From Arthrobacter sp. PGP41 (GTDB taxonomy: Bacteria > Actinomycetota > Actinomycetes > Actinomycetales > Micrococcaceae), in NCBI RefSeq assembly GCF_002953935.1, contig NZ_CP026514.1, positions 3,968,001 through 4,032,000 on the forward strand: a DNA stretch of 64,000 nt, in the 5' to 3' direction. Below are positions 49,155-59,318 of this stretch, piece by piece (the stretch's first letter is position 1; each line of letters begins with the position of its first letter). The notes beneath the pieces were generated by a model that saw nothing but the letters and a program-made list of their open reading frames with translations, did not search any database and was not told the DNA's origin. Made by a program: the position numbers and the translations under genes.

Positions 49155-50069
49155 ATGCTTGACGTTCGCCGGCTTCGCCTGCTCCGGGAACTAAGCATCC
49201 GGGGGACGCTGGCGGAGGTGGCAGACGCACTCCAGTACAGCCCGTCGTCGGTCTCCCAGCAGCTCGCGCTGCTGGAGAAGGAAGTGGGGGTTGAGCTGCT
49301 GCGGAAGACCGGGCGGCGGGTGCAGCTCACCCCGCAGGCGGAGGTCCTGGTGGCCCACACCGCGCAGCTGCTCGAAACCATGGAACAGGCCGAGGCGGAC
49401 CTTGCGGCGTCCCTGACCACCGTGACCGGGACAGTGCGGATCGCCGTGTTCCAGTCGGCCGCGCTGGCGCTCATGCCCGAGACCCTCACCCGCATGGCCG
49501 GCGCGTATCCCGAAGTGCGCATCGAGATGATCCAGCGTGAGCCGGAAACGGCGCTGCACGAGACGTGGGCACGCGACTTCGACCTGGTCATCGCCGAGCA
49601 GTACCCCGGCCACGCCGCCCCGCGCTATCCCGAACTGGACCGCGTCAAGCTCACTACCGACGCCATCCGGCTCGCCGTTCCCCCCGCGTCCGACGGCGGC
49701 CCCGCCATCTCCTCGATCGAGGACACCGCGGAACTCGCCTGGGTCATGGAACCACGGGGGGCGGCGTCCCGCCACTGGGCCGAGCAGGCCTGCCGGAGCG
49801 CGGGGTTCGAGCCCGACGTGCGTTTTGAAACCGCCGACCTCCAGGCCCAGATCCGCCTCATCGAGTCCGGGAACGCCGTGGCGCTGATGCCGGACCTGGT
49901 GTGGACGGGGCGCGGCACCACCGCCCGGCTCCTTGACCTGCCGGGCAAGCCGCACCGCACGGTGTTCACCTCCGTCCGCCGTTCCAGCGCCCAGCGGCCC
50001 GCGATCCTCGCAGCCCGGGAGACCCTGGCGGCCACTGCAGCGGCCGTGGCACAGCAGGACGCCGGGTGA
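49155..50069 (+). CDS. LysR family regulator, probable regulator of proline use
   Basis: 304 residues. HTH in LRLLRELSIRGTLAEVADAL, QYSPSSVSQQLALLEKEVGV; effector domain from about residue 92 (GTVRIAVFQSAALALMPETL). It is divergent from the amino-acid permease with 153 bp between starts. The shared block upstream of permease and putA suggests it controls both, in place of the PutR or PutA-RHH regulators of other bacteria. AAGGA lies 8-9 nt before ATG 49155. The co-inducer is probably proline or a derivative; this is inferred. Confidence 0.88.
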   Translation: MLDVRRLRLLRELSIRGTLAEVADALQYSPSSVSQQLALLEKEVGVELLRKTGRRVQLTPQAEVLVAHTAQLLETMEQAEADLAASLTTVTGTVRIAVFQSAALALMPETLTRMAGAYPEVRIEMIQREPETALHETWARDFDLVIAEQYPGHAAPRYPELDRVKLTTDAIRLAVPPASDGGPAISSIEDTAELAWVMEPRGAASRHWAEQACRSAGFEPDVRFETADLQAQIRLIESGNAVALMPDLVWTGRGTTARLLDLPGKPHRTVFTSVRRSSAQRPAILAARETLAATAAAVAQQDAG

Positions 50070-50198
50070 CCAGCCGCCGTCGTGCTGTATCCTTCCAAAA
50101 TTGGCGCCGCCGAGCGTAGCGACGGGGCTCGGGCACTGCGCAGGAGCCGTCCCTGCCTCACTGTTCCCTGCATCACTGCGCCGACGGGCCCCCAACGC

Positions 50199-50204
50199 TA
50201 GACT
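50199..50204 (+). promoter_or_regulatory. -10 hexamer TAGACT upstream of panD
   Basis: TAGACT, 9 nt, ATG 50214; a leader of only a few bases is expected. Confidence 0.45.
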
Positions 50205-50213
50205 GATGCCGTT

Positions 50214-50639
50214 ATGAATCGCACAATGTTCAAGTCCAAAATCCACCGGGCCACCGTCACGCACGCCGACCTGCACTACGTAGGTTCGGTCACCGTTGAC
50301 CTGGACCTGCTCGAGGCCGCCGACATCCTTCCCGGCGAGCTCGTCTCCATCGTGGACGTGACCAACGGCTCGCGGCTTGAGACCTACACCATCGCCGGCG
50401 AGCGCGGCTCCGGCGTGATCGGCATCAATGGTGCAGCGGCGCACCTCATGCACGAGAACGACGTCGTCATCCTGATTACCTACGCCCAGATGACCACCGA
50501 AGAGGCCAAGGCCTATGAACCGCGGGTGGTCCACGTGGATGAAAACAACCGGGTGATCCAGCTGGGCAATGACCCGGCCGAGGGCCTCACTCCGGGGATG
50601 ATGCGGCCCCCTTTCGCGCTTAACAACGCCACCCTGTAA
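50214..50639 (+). CDS. panD: Aspartate 1-decarboxylase precursor
   Basis: 141 residues. Makes beta-alanine for pantothenate/CoA. Self-cleaving pyruvoyl enzyme: cleavage site Gly24-Ser25 in HYVGSVTVD; the N-terminus [20 protein letters not shown] and [17 protein letters not shown] are diagnostic. It is about 15 residues longer than E. coli PanD, with an extra C-terminal tail as in other actinobacteria. No panB/panC nearby. Confidence 0.96.
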   Translation: MNRTMFKSKIHRATVTHADLHYVGSVTVDLDLLEAADILPGELVSIVDVTNGSRLETYTIAGERGSGVIGINGAAAHLMHENDVVILITYAQMTTEEAKAYEPRVVHVDENNRVIQLGNDPAEGLTPGMMRPPFALNNATL

Positions 50640-50705
50640 CCGGAGGGTGCTTTCCGGCAGACGGCTCCCCCGCACACCCTGGGCTGATTCCCTGCGGATT
50701 GTCCC

Positions 50706-51632
50706 TTGCTAGGGGTACTCGCCGGGTTTTTTGTGGTCTGGTGCATCATCCTGGTGGGCTGGTTCGTGGGCCGGCAGAAGATCCTGGGTGACAACGCCCG
50801 GCAGGTCCTCAGCTCCCTCACCTTTTTCGTGGCCAGCCCCGCCCTGCTCTTCGAAACGCTGAGCAAGGCCCGCCTCGCAGAGGTTTTCGCGGCGCCGCTG
50901 CTGGTTGCTGCGGTCTCGGCAGTGGCCACCGCGGCCATTTTCTTTGCCATCGCCCGGTTCTGGCTCAAACGCCCGCTGCCCGAGTCCCTGATGTCCTCCA
51001 TGGCGGCCTCACTGGTGAACTCCGCCAACCTGGGCATCCCCATCGCGGTGTACGTCCTGGGCGACGCAAGCTACGTGGCACCGCTGCTCATCTTCCAGCT
51101 CGCCTTCTTCACGCCGCTGTTCCTGATGCTCCTGGATTCAAGCACCAGCTCCCACCGCACCACGCCGCTGAACTTCATCGTAATGATCCTCCGGAATCCC
51201 ATGATCGTGGGTTCCGCGCTGGGCCTGGCCGTGGCCGGGACAGGCTGGCAGGTCCCGCAACTGGTGATGGAGCCCATCCACCTGATCGGTGGCGCGGCGA
51301 TTCCGGCCATGCTGATCGCGTTTGGCATGAGCCTGAACGGCACCCGGCCGCTCCAGGCCTCGGAAGGCCGGCGCCTGGACACGCTGCTGGCCAGCGGCTT
51401 CAAACTGGCCGTCCAGCCCGCGCTGGCATATCTTTTTGCACGGTTCGCGCTGGGGCTTGAAGGCCATGTCCTGTTCGCCGTGGTGGTCACCGCTGCCCTG
51501 CCTACAGCGCAGAATGTCTTTGTGGCTGCCAGCCGGTACAAGACCGGCCTCACCGTGGCGAAAGACACCGTGCTGATTACCACCGTTGTGGCCGTGCCGG
51601 CGATGATCGGCGTGGCATTGCTGCTGACCTGA
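50706..51632 (+). CDS. AEC family transporter (auxin-efflux-carrier-like permease)
   Basis: 308 residues, about 10 membrane helices. LAGFFVVWCIILVGWFVGRQ, SLTFFVASPALLFETLSKAR, SLVNSANLGIPIAVYVLGDA and IGGAAIPAMLIAFGMSLNGT follow the bacterial AEC pattern; such proteins carry malonate, malate or other organic anions. TTG 50706 is the best available start, placing the first helix correctly, though no ribosome-binding site is seen. Runs into the flavoenzyme gene 19 bp later and may be co-transcribed with it. Confidence 0.85.
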   Translation: MLGVLAGFFVVWCIILVGWFVGRQKILGDNARQVLSSLTFFVASPALLFETLSKARLAEVFAAPLLVAAVSAVATAAIFFAIARFWLKRPLPESLMSSMAASLVNSANLGIPIAVYVLGDASYVAPLLIFQLAFFTPLFLMLLDSSTSSHRTTPLNFIVMILRNPMIVGSALGLAVAGTGWQVPQLVMEPIHLIGGAAIPAMLIAFGMSLNGTRPLQASEGRRLDTLLASGFKLAVQPALAYLFARFALGLEGHVLFAVVVTAALPTAQNVFVAASRYKTGLTVAKDTVLITTVVAVPAMIGVALLLT

Positions 51633-51651
51633 CCCGAGTTTCGGAGGGCTG

Positions 51652-52794
51652 ATGAATACTGTTCTGGACACCGCGGTGATCGGCGGCGGCGCCATGGGCT
51701 CGGCCGCCGCGTGGGCGCTGTCCCGCCGGGGCCGGCATGTGACTTTGGTGGAGCAGTTCGGGCCGGGGCACAGGATCGGGGCCTCGCACGGCACCACCCG
51801 CAACCTGAACCCCGGTTACCACCGTCCCGAATACGTGGCCATGCTGGCAGAGGGGCTGGCGCTGTGGGATGAGCTTGAGCAGGAAAGCGGCGAGACGCTG
51901 CTGGCGCGGACGGGGGTTGTGAACCACGGACCGGACCCCCGGCTTCCGGACACCGCCGAGGCATTGACGCAGGCGGGCATCCGCGCGGAGCTCCTGTCCC
52001 CGGCCGCGGCCCGGGAGCGCTGGCGCGGCATCCGTTTCGACCAGCAGGCACTGCACATGCCCGACGGCGGCCAGCTCAACCCTGAAGCAGCGCTTCCTGC
52101 ATTACAGCGCCTCGCCGCAGCCCGCGGTGCCGAGATCCGGCACCACACCAAGGTGGTGGACCTGCAGGTGACGGACGACGGCGTCCGGCTGGGCTTGGAG
52201 TCCGCCGCCGGCATCGAGGAGGTCACTGCTGCGCAGGTGGTGGTCACGGCCGGCGGCTGGACGGAGAAGCTCCTGGGCCGGGTGTTCAGCAACAACCCCG
52301 GTACCGGGCTGCGGATTCCCAGGCTGCGGGTCACGCAGGAGCAGCCGGCACACTTCCGGGTGGCGGACGCGGGCGCAGTGTGGCCCGGCTTCAACCACTA
52401 CCCCGGCACCGGGGCGGACTACCGGGGCTGGTATTCCCCCGTGTACGGCATGCAGACGCCCGGCGAGGGGATCAAGGCCGGCTGGCACGGCGTGGGCCCG
52501 CCCGTTGACCCGGACCGGCGCTCCTTCCAGCCCGAACCCGGGCAGCTCGCCGCCCTGCAGGACTACGCGCGGACGTGGCTGCCAGGCGTGGACGCCGATT
52601 CCTTCGAGGCCATCAGCTGCACCTACACCACCACCCCGGACGAGGACTTTATCCTGGACCGGATCGGCCCCGTGGTGATCGGTGCCGGGTTCTCCGGGCA
52701 CGGGTTCAAGTTCACCCCGGTGATTGGGCGCATCCTCGCCGACCTCGCCACAGGCACCCGTCCCGCGCCGGAGATCTTCCGCGCTTCCCGCTAA
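51652..52794 (+). CDS. Monomeric sarcosine oxidase / N-methyltryptophan oxidase-like flavoenzyme
   Basis: 380 residues. FAD-binding DTAVIGGGAMGSAAAWALSR at the N-terminus. SCTYTTTPDEDFILDRIG holds Cys323, equivalent to the cysteine that links FAD covalently in monomeric sarcosine oxidase; the C-terminal GFSGHGFKFTPVIGR is also typical. The family oxidatively demethylates N-methyl amino acids, giving formaldehyde and H2O2. Arthrobacter species grow on sarcosine, so this is plausible, but the substrate may differ. CGGAGGG lies about 5-6 nt before ATG 51652. Probably co-transcribed with the AEC transporter. Confidence 0.88.
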   Translation: MNTVLDTAVIGGGAMGSAAAWALSRRGRHVTLVEQFGPGHRIGASHGTTRNLNPGYHRPEYVAMLAEGLALWDELEQESGETLLARTGVVNHGPDPRLPDTAEALTQAGIRAELLSPAAARERWRGIRFDQQALHMPDGGQLNPEAALPALQRLAAARGAEIRHHTKVVDLQVTDDGVRLGLESAAGIEEVTAAQVVVTAGGWTEKLLGRVFSNNPGTGLRIPRLRVTQEQPAHFRVADAGAVWPGFNHYPGTGADYRGWYSPVYGMQTPGEGIKAGWHGVGPPVDPDRRSFQPEPGQLAALQDYARTWLPGVDADSFEAISCTYTTTPDEDFILDRIGPVVIGAGFSGHGFKFTPVIGRILADLATGTRPAPEIFRASR

Positions 52795-52800
52795 AAGCGC

Positions 52801-54279
52801 CTACCGCGTGTTGTCCTCCGCTTCGGCGAGGGCCGGCTCCCCGTCCGTGCCGCCGTCGTCGTCCTTTCCGGAGGCGCCCGCCCCCACCGCCGGCATGGCC
52901 AGCACGGCCGCCACCGTGAGGATGCCGCCCACCAGCGCGGCCAGGAACACGGCACCGGACGCAGCCACGACTGCGGGTGCCGCGCCTTCCCCGGCCGTGG
53001 TGGCGTAGACCGCGTTGGCCACCGCACCGAAGACGGCCACACCCAGCGCGCTCCCAATGGACCGCGCGAACATGTTGGTGCTGGTGACCACGCCGCGCTC
53101 ATTCCACTCAACGCTGGACTGGGCAGAGATCAGGGTGGGAGTGGCAACCAGCCCCAGGCCGAGCCCCACGACGAAACAGCTGGCGGCCACTGGAGCCACG
53201 CTGGGTGTGGCGGCCGTAAGTGCCAGGACCAGGAGTCCCGCCACGGTCACGGAGATCCCGATCAACGCCGTGGCCTTGAAGCCGATTCGCAGGTAGAACC
53301 GGCCCGCCTGTGAAGCACTGAGGGGCCAGCCGAGGGTCAGGGCCGCGAGCGCCAGGCCTGCGATAAGGGGTGAGGTTCCCAGCGCACCTTCCAGGAACGT
53401 GGGCACATAGGAGGTCAGCCCGATCATCACCGCCCCGACGCCGAAGGACACCAGCGTGGTGGTGCCCAAAAGCCTGCGCGAAACCACCCAGGACGGCAGG
53501 ACCGGCTCCGCCGCCCGCCGTTCCACCGCCAGGAACACCGCCAACAGCGCTGCGCCCGCAACAAAGAGGCCGATGCTGACCGGGGAATTCCACGCCCAGC
53601 CCTGGCCGCCCCGGAGGGCACCAAGGATCAGCAGGCCCAGCGAAACCGCCAGCAGGGCCGCCCCGGCGTAGTCCACCCGGTGCTTGGCGCGTTCAACATT
53701 TTCGTGCAGGGTCCTGAGCAGCATCCACCCGGCAAGGAGGCACAGCGGAATGTTGACCAGGAAGATTCCGCGCCAGATCCCCAGCGAGGAGAAGATCCCG
53801 CCGAGGCTCGGGCCCACCACGGAGGAGACAGCCCAGACGCTGGCCAGGTAGCCCTGGACCTTGGCCCGCTCCTCCAGCGAGTAGATGTCCCCGGCGATGG
53901 TGATGGAGACCGGCAGGACGGCGCCCGCACCGAGGCCCTGCAGGGCGCGGAACGCTATGAGTGCGGGCATGCTCCAGGCGATGCCGCAGAGGACGGACCC
54001 AAGCAGGAAAAGCCCAATTCCCGCCAGGATGATGGGCTTGCGGCCCAGCATGTCGGACAGTTTGCCGTAGATGGGCACCGAGACGGCCTGGGCCAGCAGG
54101 TACGCGGAAAACAGCCAGGGGAAGGACTCAAACCCGCCCACGTCCCGGACGATCGACGGGACGGCGGTAGCCACGATGGTGGAATCGATGGCCACCAGGC
54201 CGGTGGACAGCATCAGGGCAATGAGAATGGGGCCCCGTTCAGAGCGGAACCCCACCCCCTGGGCGCGCGCGGTCTTCAT
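52801..54279 (-). CDS. DHA2-type MFS drug exporter (EmrB/QacA-like)
   Basis: 492 residues, 14 predicted membrane helices. Motifs: STGLVAIDSTIVATAVPSIV (helix 1, with the acidic Asp), GKLSDMLGRKPIILAGIGLF (loop 2-3 motif A), LIAFRALQGLGAGAVLPVSI (motif B) and GPSLGGIFSSLGIWRGIFLV (motif C of antiporters). Such pumps extrude cationic or hydrophobic compounds with H+. The C-terminal tail is acidic and disordered. No linked regulator; tail-to-tail with the flavoenzyme gene. Confidence 0.9.
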   Translation of the reverse strand: MKTARAQGVGFRSERGPILIALMLSTGLVAIDSTIVATAVPSIVRDVGGFESFPWLFSAYLLAQAVSVPIYGKLSDMLGRKPIILAGIGLFLLGSVLCGIAWSMPALIAFRALQGLGAGAVLPVSITIAGDIYSLEERAKVQGYLASVWAVSSVVGPSLGGIFSSLGIWRGIFLVNIPLCLLAGWMLLRTLHENVERAKHRVDYAGAALLAVSLGLLILGALRGGQGWAWNSPVSIGLFVAGAALLAVFLAVERRAAEPVLPSWVVSRRLLGTTTLVSFGVGAVMIGLTSYVPTFLEGALGTSPLIAGLALAALTLGWPLSASQAGRFYLRIGFKATALIGISVTVAGLLVLALTAATPSVAPVAASCFVVGLGLGLVATPTLISAQSSVEWNERGVVTSTNMFARSIGSALGVAVFGAVANAVYATTAGEGAAPAVVAASGAVFLAALVGGILTVAAVLAMPAVGAGASGKDDDGGTDGEPALAEAEDNTR

Positions 54280-54338
54280 GAGTCTCGTTTCAGTCTTGGG
54301 TCCCTGCTACCACTCTAGGTACCCACGACCGGGGCCCG

Positions 54339-56969
54339 CTATCGCCTGCCCTGGTGTGCGTCCAGGAGCCGCGCGCAGCGGATGAAGCCCAGGTGCGAGT
54401 ACGCCTGCGGATGGTTCCCCAGGTGTGTCTCCGTGCCGGGATCGTACTCCTCCGGCAGCAGCCCGGTGGGACCGAAAAGGTTCACCAGCTGGTCGAACAG
54501 GTCCCAGGCCTCATCGATGCGGCCCACGGCCACATACGCTTCGATCAGCCAGGTGGTGCAGATGTGGAACCCGCCCTCCAGGCCCGGCAGGCCGTCGTCG
54601 TACCTGTACCTGAAGACGGTGGGACCCACGCGCAGTTCCCGCTCCACGGCGGTGACGGTGTCCAGGAAGCGCTGGTCCGAAACGTCCAGCAGGCCGGAGA
54701 GCCCGATGTGCAGGACGGCGGCGTCGAGGTCCGGGCTGTCGTAGGCCACGGTGTAGGACCTCGCCGACTCGTCCCAGCCCTCGCGCAGCACCTCCGCGCG
54801 GATGGTGCCCGCCAGGGGAGCCCAGGCCGGGTCCGGCTCCCGGCCGTGGCGGGCGGCCGTCCGCAGCGCCCGGTCCAGCGTCACCCAGCACATCACCTTG
54901 GAATAGACGTGGTGGCGCGCTGCGCGCCTGGCCTCCCAGATGCCGTGGTCCGGTTCGTGCCAGCGGGCCTGGACGGCCGAGGCCATCTGGACCATCAGGT
55001 CCCAGTGGCCCTCAGCGAGCGCACCCTCCCGCTCGCTCAGGGCGTGGATCAGTTCGGCAACCGGGCCAAAAACGTCCAGCTGGACCTGGTGGTCCGCGGC
55101 GTTGCCGATCCTGACCGGACGTGAGCCCGCGTACCCCGGGAGGCTGTCGACGACGGCCTCCGTGGAGAGCGGCGCGCCGGTCACCGAGTACAGGGGGTGC
55201 AGCCACTCGGGGCCGGGTGCATGTTCGAGGATCCGGCCCAGCCATGCCAGGAAGCCCGCGGCCTCCGCCGTGGAGCCGAGGTCCACCAGCGCGTTAACCG
55301 TCATGGACCCGTCCCGCAGCCAGCAGTACCGGTAGTCCCAGTTCCTTGTGCCGCCGATCCCCTCCGGCAGTGACGTGGTGGGGGCTGCGAGGACGGCGCC
55401 GGTGGGTTCATGGACCAGGGCGCGGAGCACCAGGGCCGACCGCCGCACCAGGGAGGGTTTGACGGACGGCAGGACAAGTCTCTGCACCCACTGGCGTGCG
55501 TGCAGGGCCACTCCGGCACGCCTCTCCGTCTCCCCGCCGGGGTCCGCGGGCTGCGGTTCGGTATCGCCGCAGCGCAGGTTGAGCACCACCGGGCCGTCCT
55601 GCAGGTTCACCGCCGCCGTGGCCGTGGCATGGCGCCCGTCCGAGGTGATGCTGAAGGTGATGCCAGGCGCGAACAGGATGATGGGCTCCGAGGTCCCCAC
55701 CACATGCAGTTCCCCGCCGCGGGCCTCCATGCTGAACGGGGCATTGGCGTAGTCCGGCCGGGGAGCGAAAGTAATCCGGGCGGCTCCATGGCCGGTCAGC
55801 ACCCGGACCAGACTGGTGATGCCGTCCGGCGCAGGCTCAAGGTAGTCCGTGACCGTGACGTCCGCCCACCGGGTCTCAACAATCATGGTGCTGTCCACGT
55901 ACCGCTGCCCCAGCACCTGGGAGGCCTTGACCGGCTCCACGGAAAAGTGGCCGGCCGCGTCTCCGCCGAGGATGTGGGCGAAAAGTGATCCGGAATCCGG
56001 CAGCGGATGGCTCATCCAGCAGACCTTCGCGTCCGGCGTCAGCAGCGCGGTGGAGGATCCGTTGCCGATCATCGTGTGCCGCTCAAGGCCCACCGCGTCC
56101 TCGCCGAACAGCCAGGCCCGCCGCAGCTCGAAGAGGAGGGCCAGGACCCGGGCGAAGGCTTCCGGATCGCGGACGCGGTGGGCCGCAGCGGTCTGCCCCT
56201 GACCGACCTTAAGTCCGAGGTCCGGCCCGCGCAGGGTGGCGATGGCCAGCTCGTCACTGTAGGCGTCCCCGGCGAACATGGCGGCGCTTGCCCCGAGCCG
56301 TGACCGGAGGTTTTCCAGTGCCTCGGCCTTGGACGGTTCCACGACGGACAGGTCCAGCACGGAACCGTCCACAATGAAGAACAGCCCGTGGGCGCGGGCA
56401 ATCTCCCGGGCGGTTTCCGTCACGGACTCCACCACGTCCGGCGGCGCCGGGCGGGTGTGGACGGAAACGGCCACGGGTTTGCGTTCAATCCAAATGCCTT
56501 TCTGGAATCCCACGGCCTCGTTGAGCTCCGCGTTGACCTTCTGCAGGACCGACTCGGTGGCCAGGGTCTGCGCGTGCGCGAAGCCCATGTCCGACTCCGC
56601 GCCATGCGAACCAATCAGGTGAACCTCAACGGGCAGCCGCGACACCGCCGCAAGGTCGCGGAGCGAGCGCCCCGAAATGATGGCGGCGTGGGTATTCGGC
56701 AGGGCAGCCAAGGCGCGCAGGGCTATCGCCGCATTGCCCAGGGGCAGGATCTCGGTGGAGATCCCTTCGGCGTCGCACAGGGTCCCGCCGTAGTTGCAGG
56801 CCACCAGCAATCCCGGAACACGCGCCAGCACTTTCAGCTCGGCCAGCAGCGCAGGCGTCAGGCCGTTGTCCGCCGCATCCGACTGGATGAAGGCGCGGAG
56901 CATGTCCAGCGGAAGGGACCGGGTGAGCAGTGCGGAATCCGCCACGCTTTGGTTCAACGGCGTCGGCAT
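54339..56969 (-). CDS. Trehalose-phosphatase-like (degenerate) domain fused to GH15 hydrolase
   Basis: 876 residues. Residues about 45-270 resemble OtsB-type HAD phosphatases (AAIISGRSLRDLAAVSRLPV, LIGSHGAESD, AMFAGDAYSDELA). The catalytic DxDGT is CNYGGT here: Asn59 and Gly61 replace both aspartates, so phosphatase activity is unlikely. Residues about 285-876 form a GH15 glucoamylase/trehalase: GIGGTRNWDYRYCWLRDGSM, DHGIWEARRAARHHVYSKVM (probable acid Glu) and GLLPEEYDPGTETHLGNHPQ (probable base Glu), closest in layout to actinobacterial GH15 trehalases. Cytoplasmic. Role: trehalose or related glucoside breakdown, with the HAD part possibly structural or sensory. Confidence 0.88.
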   Translation of the reverse strand: MPTPLNQSVADSALLTRSLPLDMLRAFIQSDAADNGLTPALLAELKVLARVPGLLVACNYGGTLCDAEGISTEILPLGNAAIALRALAALPNTHAAIISGRSLRDLAAVSRLPVEVHLIGSHGAESDMGFAHAQTLATESVLQKVNAELNEAVGFQKGIWIERKPVAVSVHTRPAPPDVVESVTETAREIARAHGLFFIVDGSVLDLSVVEPSKAEALENLRSRLGASAAMFAGDAYSDELAIATLRGPDLGLKVGQGQTAAAHRVRDPEAFARVLALLFELRRAWLFGEDAVGLERHTMIGNGSSTALLTPDAKVCWMSHPLPDSGSLFAHILGGDAAGHFSVEPVKASQVLGQRYVDSTMIVETRWADVTVTDYLEPAPDGITSLVRVLTGHGAARITFAPRPDYANAPFSMEARGGELHVVGTSEPIILFAPGITFSITSDGRHATATAAVNLQDGPVVLNLRCGDTEPQPADPGGETERRAGVALHARQWVQRLVLPSVKPSLVRRSALVLRALVHEPTGAVLAAPTTSLPEGIGGTRNWDYRYCWLRDGSMTVNALVDLGSTAEAAGFLAWLGRILEHAPGPEWLHPLYSVTGAPLSTEAVVDSLPGYAGSRPVRIGNAADHQVQLDVFGPVAELIHALSEREGALAEGHWDLMVQMASAVQARWHEPDHGIWEARRAARHHVYSKVMCWVTLDRALRTAARHGREPDPAWAPLAGTIRAEVLREGWDESARSYTVAYDSPDLDAAVLHIGLSGLLDVSDQRFLDTVTAVERELRVGPTVFRYRYDDGLPGLEGGFHICTTWLIEAYVAVGRIDEAWDLFDQLVNLFGPTGLLPEEYDPGTETHLGNHPQAYSHLGFIRCARLLDAHQGRR

Positions 56970-57288
56970 GCGGGTACCCCTTTGAGGCCGGACCAGGCCG
57001 GGACTACAGCCGCTGGATCGCCCGCGGACTACCGGTTGGTGCCCCTCCCGGGAATCCCAGTAATTCCCGAGGGGGCAGTTCCCATGGTCAGCCCCGGCAG
57101 TTTCCCCCGAAAGTCCTCTTTATTGCGTATGTGTAAAAGTCCGACGGACAGCGCCGCGCTCACGCAGGGCAGCGTCACGCAGGGCAGCTTCTTGGACCAC
57201 GACGCCGGTGCCTGCCCCGCGGAACCGGGGAACCCGCCGTCGTGCCTCCCCAAAAGGGTGCTGGGCGTGACGCGCAGGACTCCGCCCG
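56970..57288. other. 319-bp intergenic stretch without a supported gene
   Basis: Lies between the GH15 fusion and the LLM flavoenzyme (both minus strand). It holds an imperfect hairpin around 57042-57080 (core GGGAAT/ATTCCC) that would be in the GH15 mRNA leader, and a 14-bp direct repeat TCACGCAGGGCAGC at 57160 and 57175. No reading frame with acceptable composition. Confidence 0.6.
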
Positions 57289-58278
57289 CTACACCCGGAC
57301 CAGCCCGGCAGCCTCGGCCAGGAGTTCCACGGAGCGCAGCCGCGCCTCGGTGCCGGTGCTCTGGTGGGCCACGGTGAGTTCGTCGGCGTCGGCGTGCCGG
57401 CCGAAACCGTCCAGGTAATCGAGGACGACGTCGGGAGTGCCCACCGCGGAGTAGGTCATCATCTGGCTGACGTGCTGGCCCTGCGGGGAGTCGAGGATCA
57501 TGTCCGCTTCGTCGTCGGTGAACTCGCGGCCGCCGCCGAAGAACAGGGACACGCGGGCACGCTTGGTGGCCTGCAGCATGGCCTGCGCCTCGGAGGCGGA
57601 ATCCGCGGCGATGACGTTGACGCCGGCAATGACGTGCGGGGCATCCAGCTGGGCGGAGGGCTTGAACTCGCGGCGGTACAGGGCCACGGCATCCTGCAGG
57701 GCGTTCGGCGCAAAGTGGGAGGCAAAGGCGTACGGCAGTCCCAGCTGGGCGGCGAGGCGCGCGCCGAAGAGGGAGGATCCCAGGATGTACAGCGGCACGT
57801 TGGTGCCCTTGCCGGGCGTTGCTTCAACGCCCTGGATGCGGGTGGGGCCGGTGAGGTAGCCCTGGAGTTCCAGCACGTCCTGCGGGAAGCTGTCCGCGGA
57901 CATGGGGTCACGCCGCAGTGCGCGCATGGTGTTCTGGTCGCTGCCGGGGGCGCGGCCCAGTCCGAGGTCGATGCGGCCGGGGTGCAGGGTTTCCAGGGTG
58001 CCGAACTGTTCCGCGATGGTCAGCGGCGAGTGGTTGGGCAGCATGACGCCGCCGGCACCCAGCCGGATGCTTTCGGTGTGGGCGGCCACGTGGGCAATGA
58101 GCACGCTGGTGGCGGAGGACGCGATGGAGGACATGTTGTGGTGCTCGGCGTACCAGACGCGCCGGTACCCGAGCTTTTCAGCGCTTTGCGCCATGGCCAC
58201 GCTGCCCGCGAAGCTCTCCGCCGCCGTCTGGCCCTTGCCGATGGTTGCCAGGTCAAGGATGGAGAGTGGAAGAGTCAC
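57289..58278 (-). CDS. LLM-class flavin-dependent oxidoreductase
   Basis: 329-residue luciferase-like monooxygenase of the type annotated MsnO8/Yhb[79 protein letters not shown] and [20 protein letters not shown]. Uses reduced FMN (or F420) and O2; the substrate cannot be told. GTG 58278 places the start at the family's N-terminus; a longer frame upstream is not needed. Divergent from the aldo/keto reductase. Confidence 0.88.
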   Translation of the reverse strand: MTLPLSILDLATIGKGQTAAESFAGSVAMAQSAEKLGYRRVWYAEHHNMSSIASSATSVLIAHVAAHTESIRLGAGGVMLPNHSPLTIAEQFGTLETLHPGRIDLGLGRAPGSDQNTMRALRRDPMSADSFPQDVLELQGYLTGPTRIQGVEATPGKGTNVPLYILGSSLFGARLAAQLGLPYAFASHFAPNALQDAVALYRREFKPSAQLDAPHVIAGVNVIAADSASEAQAMLQATKRARVSLFFGGGREFTDDEADMILDSPQGQHVSQMMTYSAVGTPDVVLDYLDGFGRHADADELTVAHQSTGTEARLRSVELLAEAAGLVRV

Positions 58279-58421
58279 GGTAAGTGCCGGCCTTTCGGGA
58301 ATGTTTCGCAGGAATGTGCCCGCCGGGTCGCGGGCGGGCACGAAAGGCATAACGGCGGCGGCGCCCGGCTTATTTCTGGAACCTGCGGAATACTCAGCAA
58401 ACTTAGGATGTTGCCGCCCCT

Positions 58422-59294
58422 ATGAGCCTAGAGACAACGAACCAGTTGGAACTGTCCGAAACGATCGATTTGAAGGATCTGGGAACCGTGCACCGGCTCG
58501 GCTTCGGTGCCATGCGCATCGTGGGTGACGGCGTCTGGGGTGAGCCCGCGGACCGCCGGGCCGCCGTGGAGGTGGTGCGCCGCGCCGTCGAACTCGGCGT
58601 TGACTTCATCGATACCGCAGATTCCTACGGCCCCAACATCAGCGAGGAAATCCTGGCCGAGGCGCTGTACCCGTACAACGACGGACTGAAGATCGCCACG
58701 AAGGTGGGCTTCACCCGCACCGGGCCCGGCAAGTGGATCCCCGTGGGCCGCCCCGAATACCTGCGCCAGCAGGCAGAACTGAGCCTGCGGAAGCTGAAGG
58801 CGGACACCCTGGACCTGCTCCAGCTGCACCGGATCGATCCCAAGGTGGACGCCGATGAGCAGTTCGGTGTGCTCCGCGAGCTCCAGGATGAGGGGAAGGT
58901 CCGGGCGCTGGGCCTCTCGCAGGTCAGCGTGGCGGAGCTTGAGGCGGCCGGCAAGCACTTCACTGTCTCCACTGTCCAGAACCGGTACAACCTGACGGAC
59001 CGGAGCTCCGAGGACGTCCTGCGCTACTCGGAGGAGAACGGCATCGGCTTCATTCCGTGGGCTCCCATTTCCGCAGGTGAGCTTGCGCAGCCGGGAGGGC
59101 CGCTGGACGAGGCCGCCACGCGTTTGGGTGCCACCACATCACAGGTGGCACTGGCCTGGCTGCTGCGCCGCTCCCCCGTGATGATGCCGATCCCGGGCAC
59201 CGGGTCCGTGAAGCACCTGGAGGAAAACCTGGCCGCGGCCGGTGTCACGCTGGACGAGGACACCTACGCTGAACTTGAAGCAGCGGGCGAGTAG
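58422..59294 (+). CDS. Aldo/keto reductase
   Basis: 290-residue NADPH-dependent TIM-barrel reductase. The catalytic tetrad is visible: Asp64 and Tyr69 in [10 protein letters not shown], Lys94 in IATKVGF, His136 in LLQLHRID. The C-terminal NADP site is [17 protein letters not shown]. Closest in layout to the bacterial YajO/Tas-like general reductases of aldehydes. ATG 58422 is 12 nt after a -10-like TAGGAT (58404-58409). Followed 24 bp later by a DJ-1 family gene, together suggesting detoxification of reactive carbonyls. Confidence 0.92.
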   Translation: MSLETTNQLELSETIDLKDLGTVHRLGFGAMRIVGDGVWGEPADRRAAVEVVRRAVELGVDFIDTADSYGPNISEEILAEALYPYNDGLKIATKVGFTRTGPGKWIPVGRPEYLRQQAELSLRKLKADTLDLLQLHRIDPKVDADEQFGVLRELQDEGKVRALGLSQVSVAELEAAGKHFTVSTVQNRYNLTDRSSEDVLRYSEENGIGFIPWAPISAGELAQPGGPLDEAATRLGATTSQVALAWLLRRSPVMMPIPGTGSVKHLEENLAAAGVTLDEDTYAELEAAGE

Positions 59295-59318
59295 GGAAGC
59301 GCGGACAGGAGCAGCATT

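Noticed and set aside
57029..57253. 74-codon minus-strand frame in the 57.0-57.3 kb gap
   Set aside because: Starts inside a G-rich stretch without ribosome-binding site and contains the 14-bp direct repeats; composition does not look coding.
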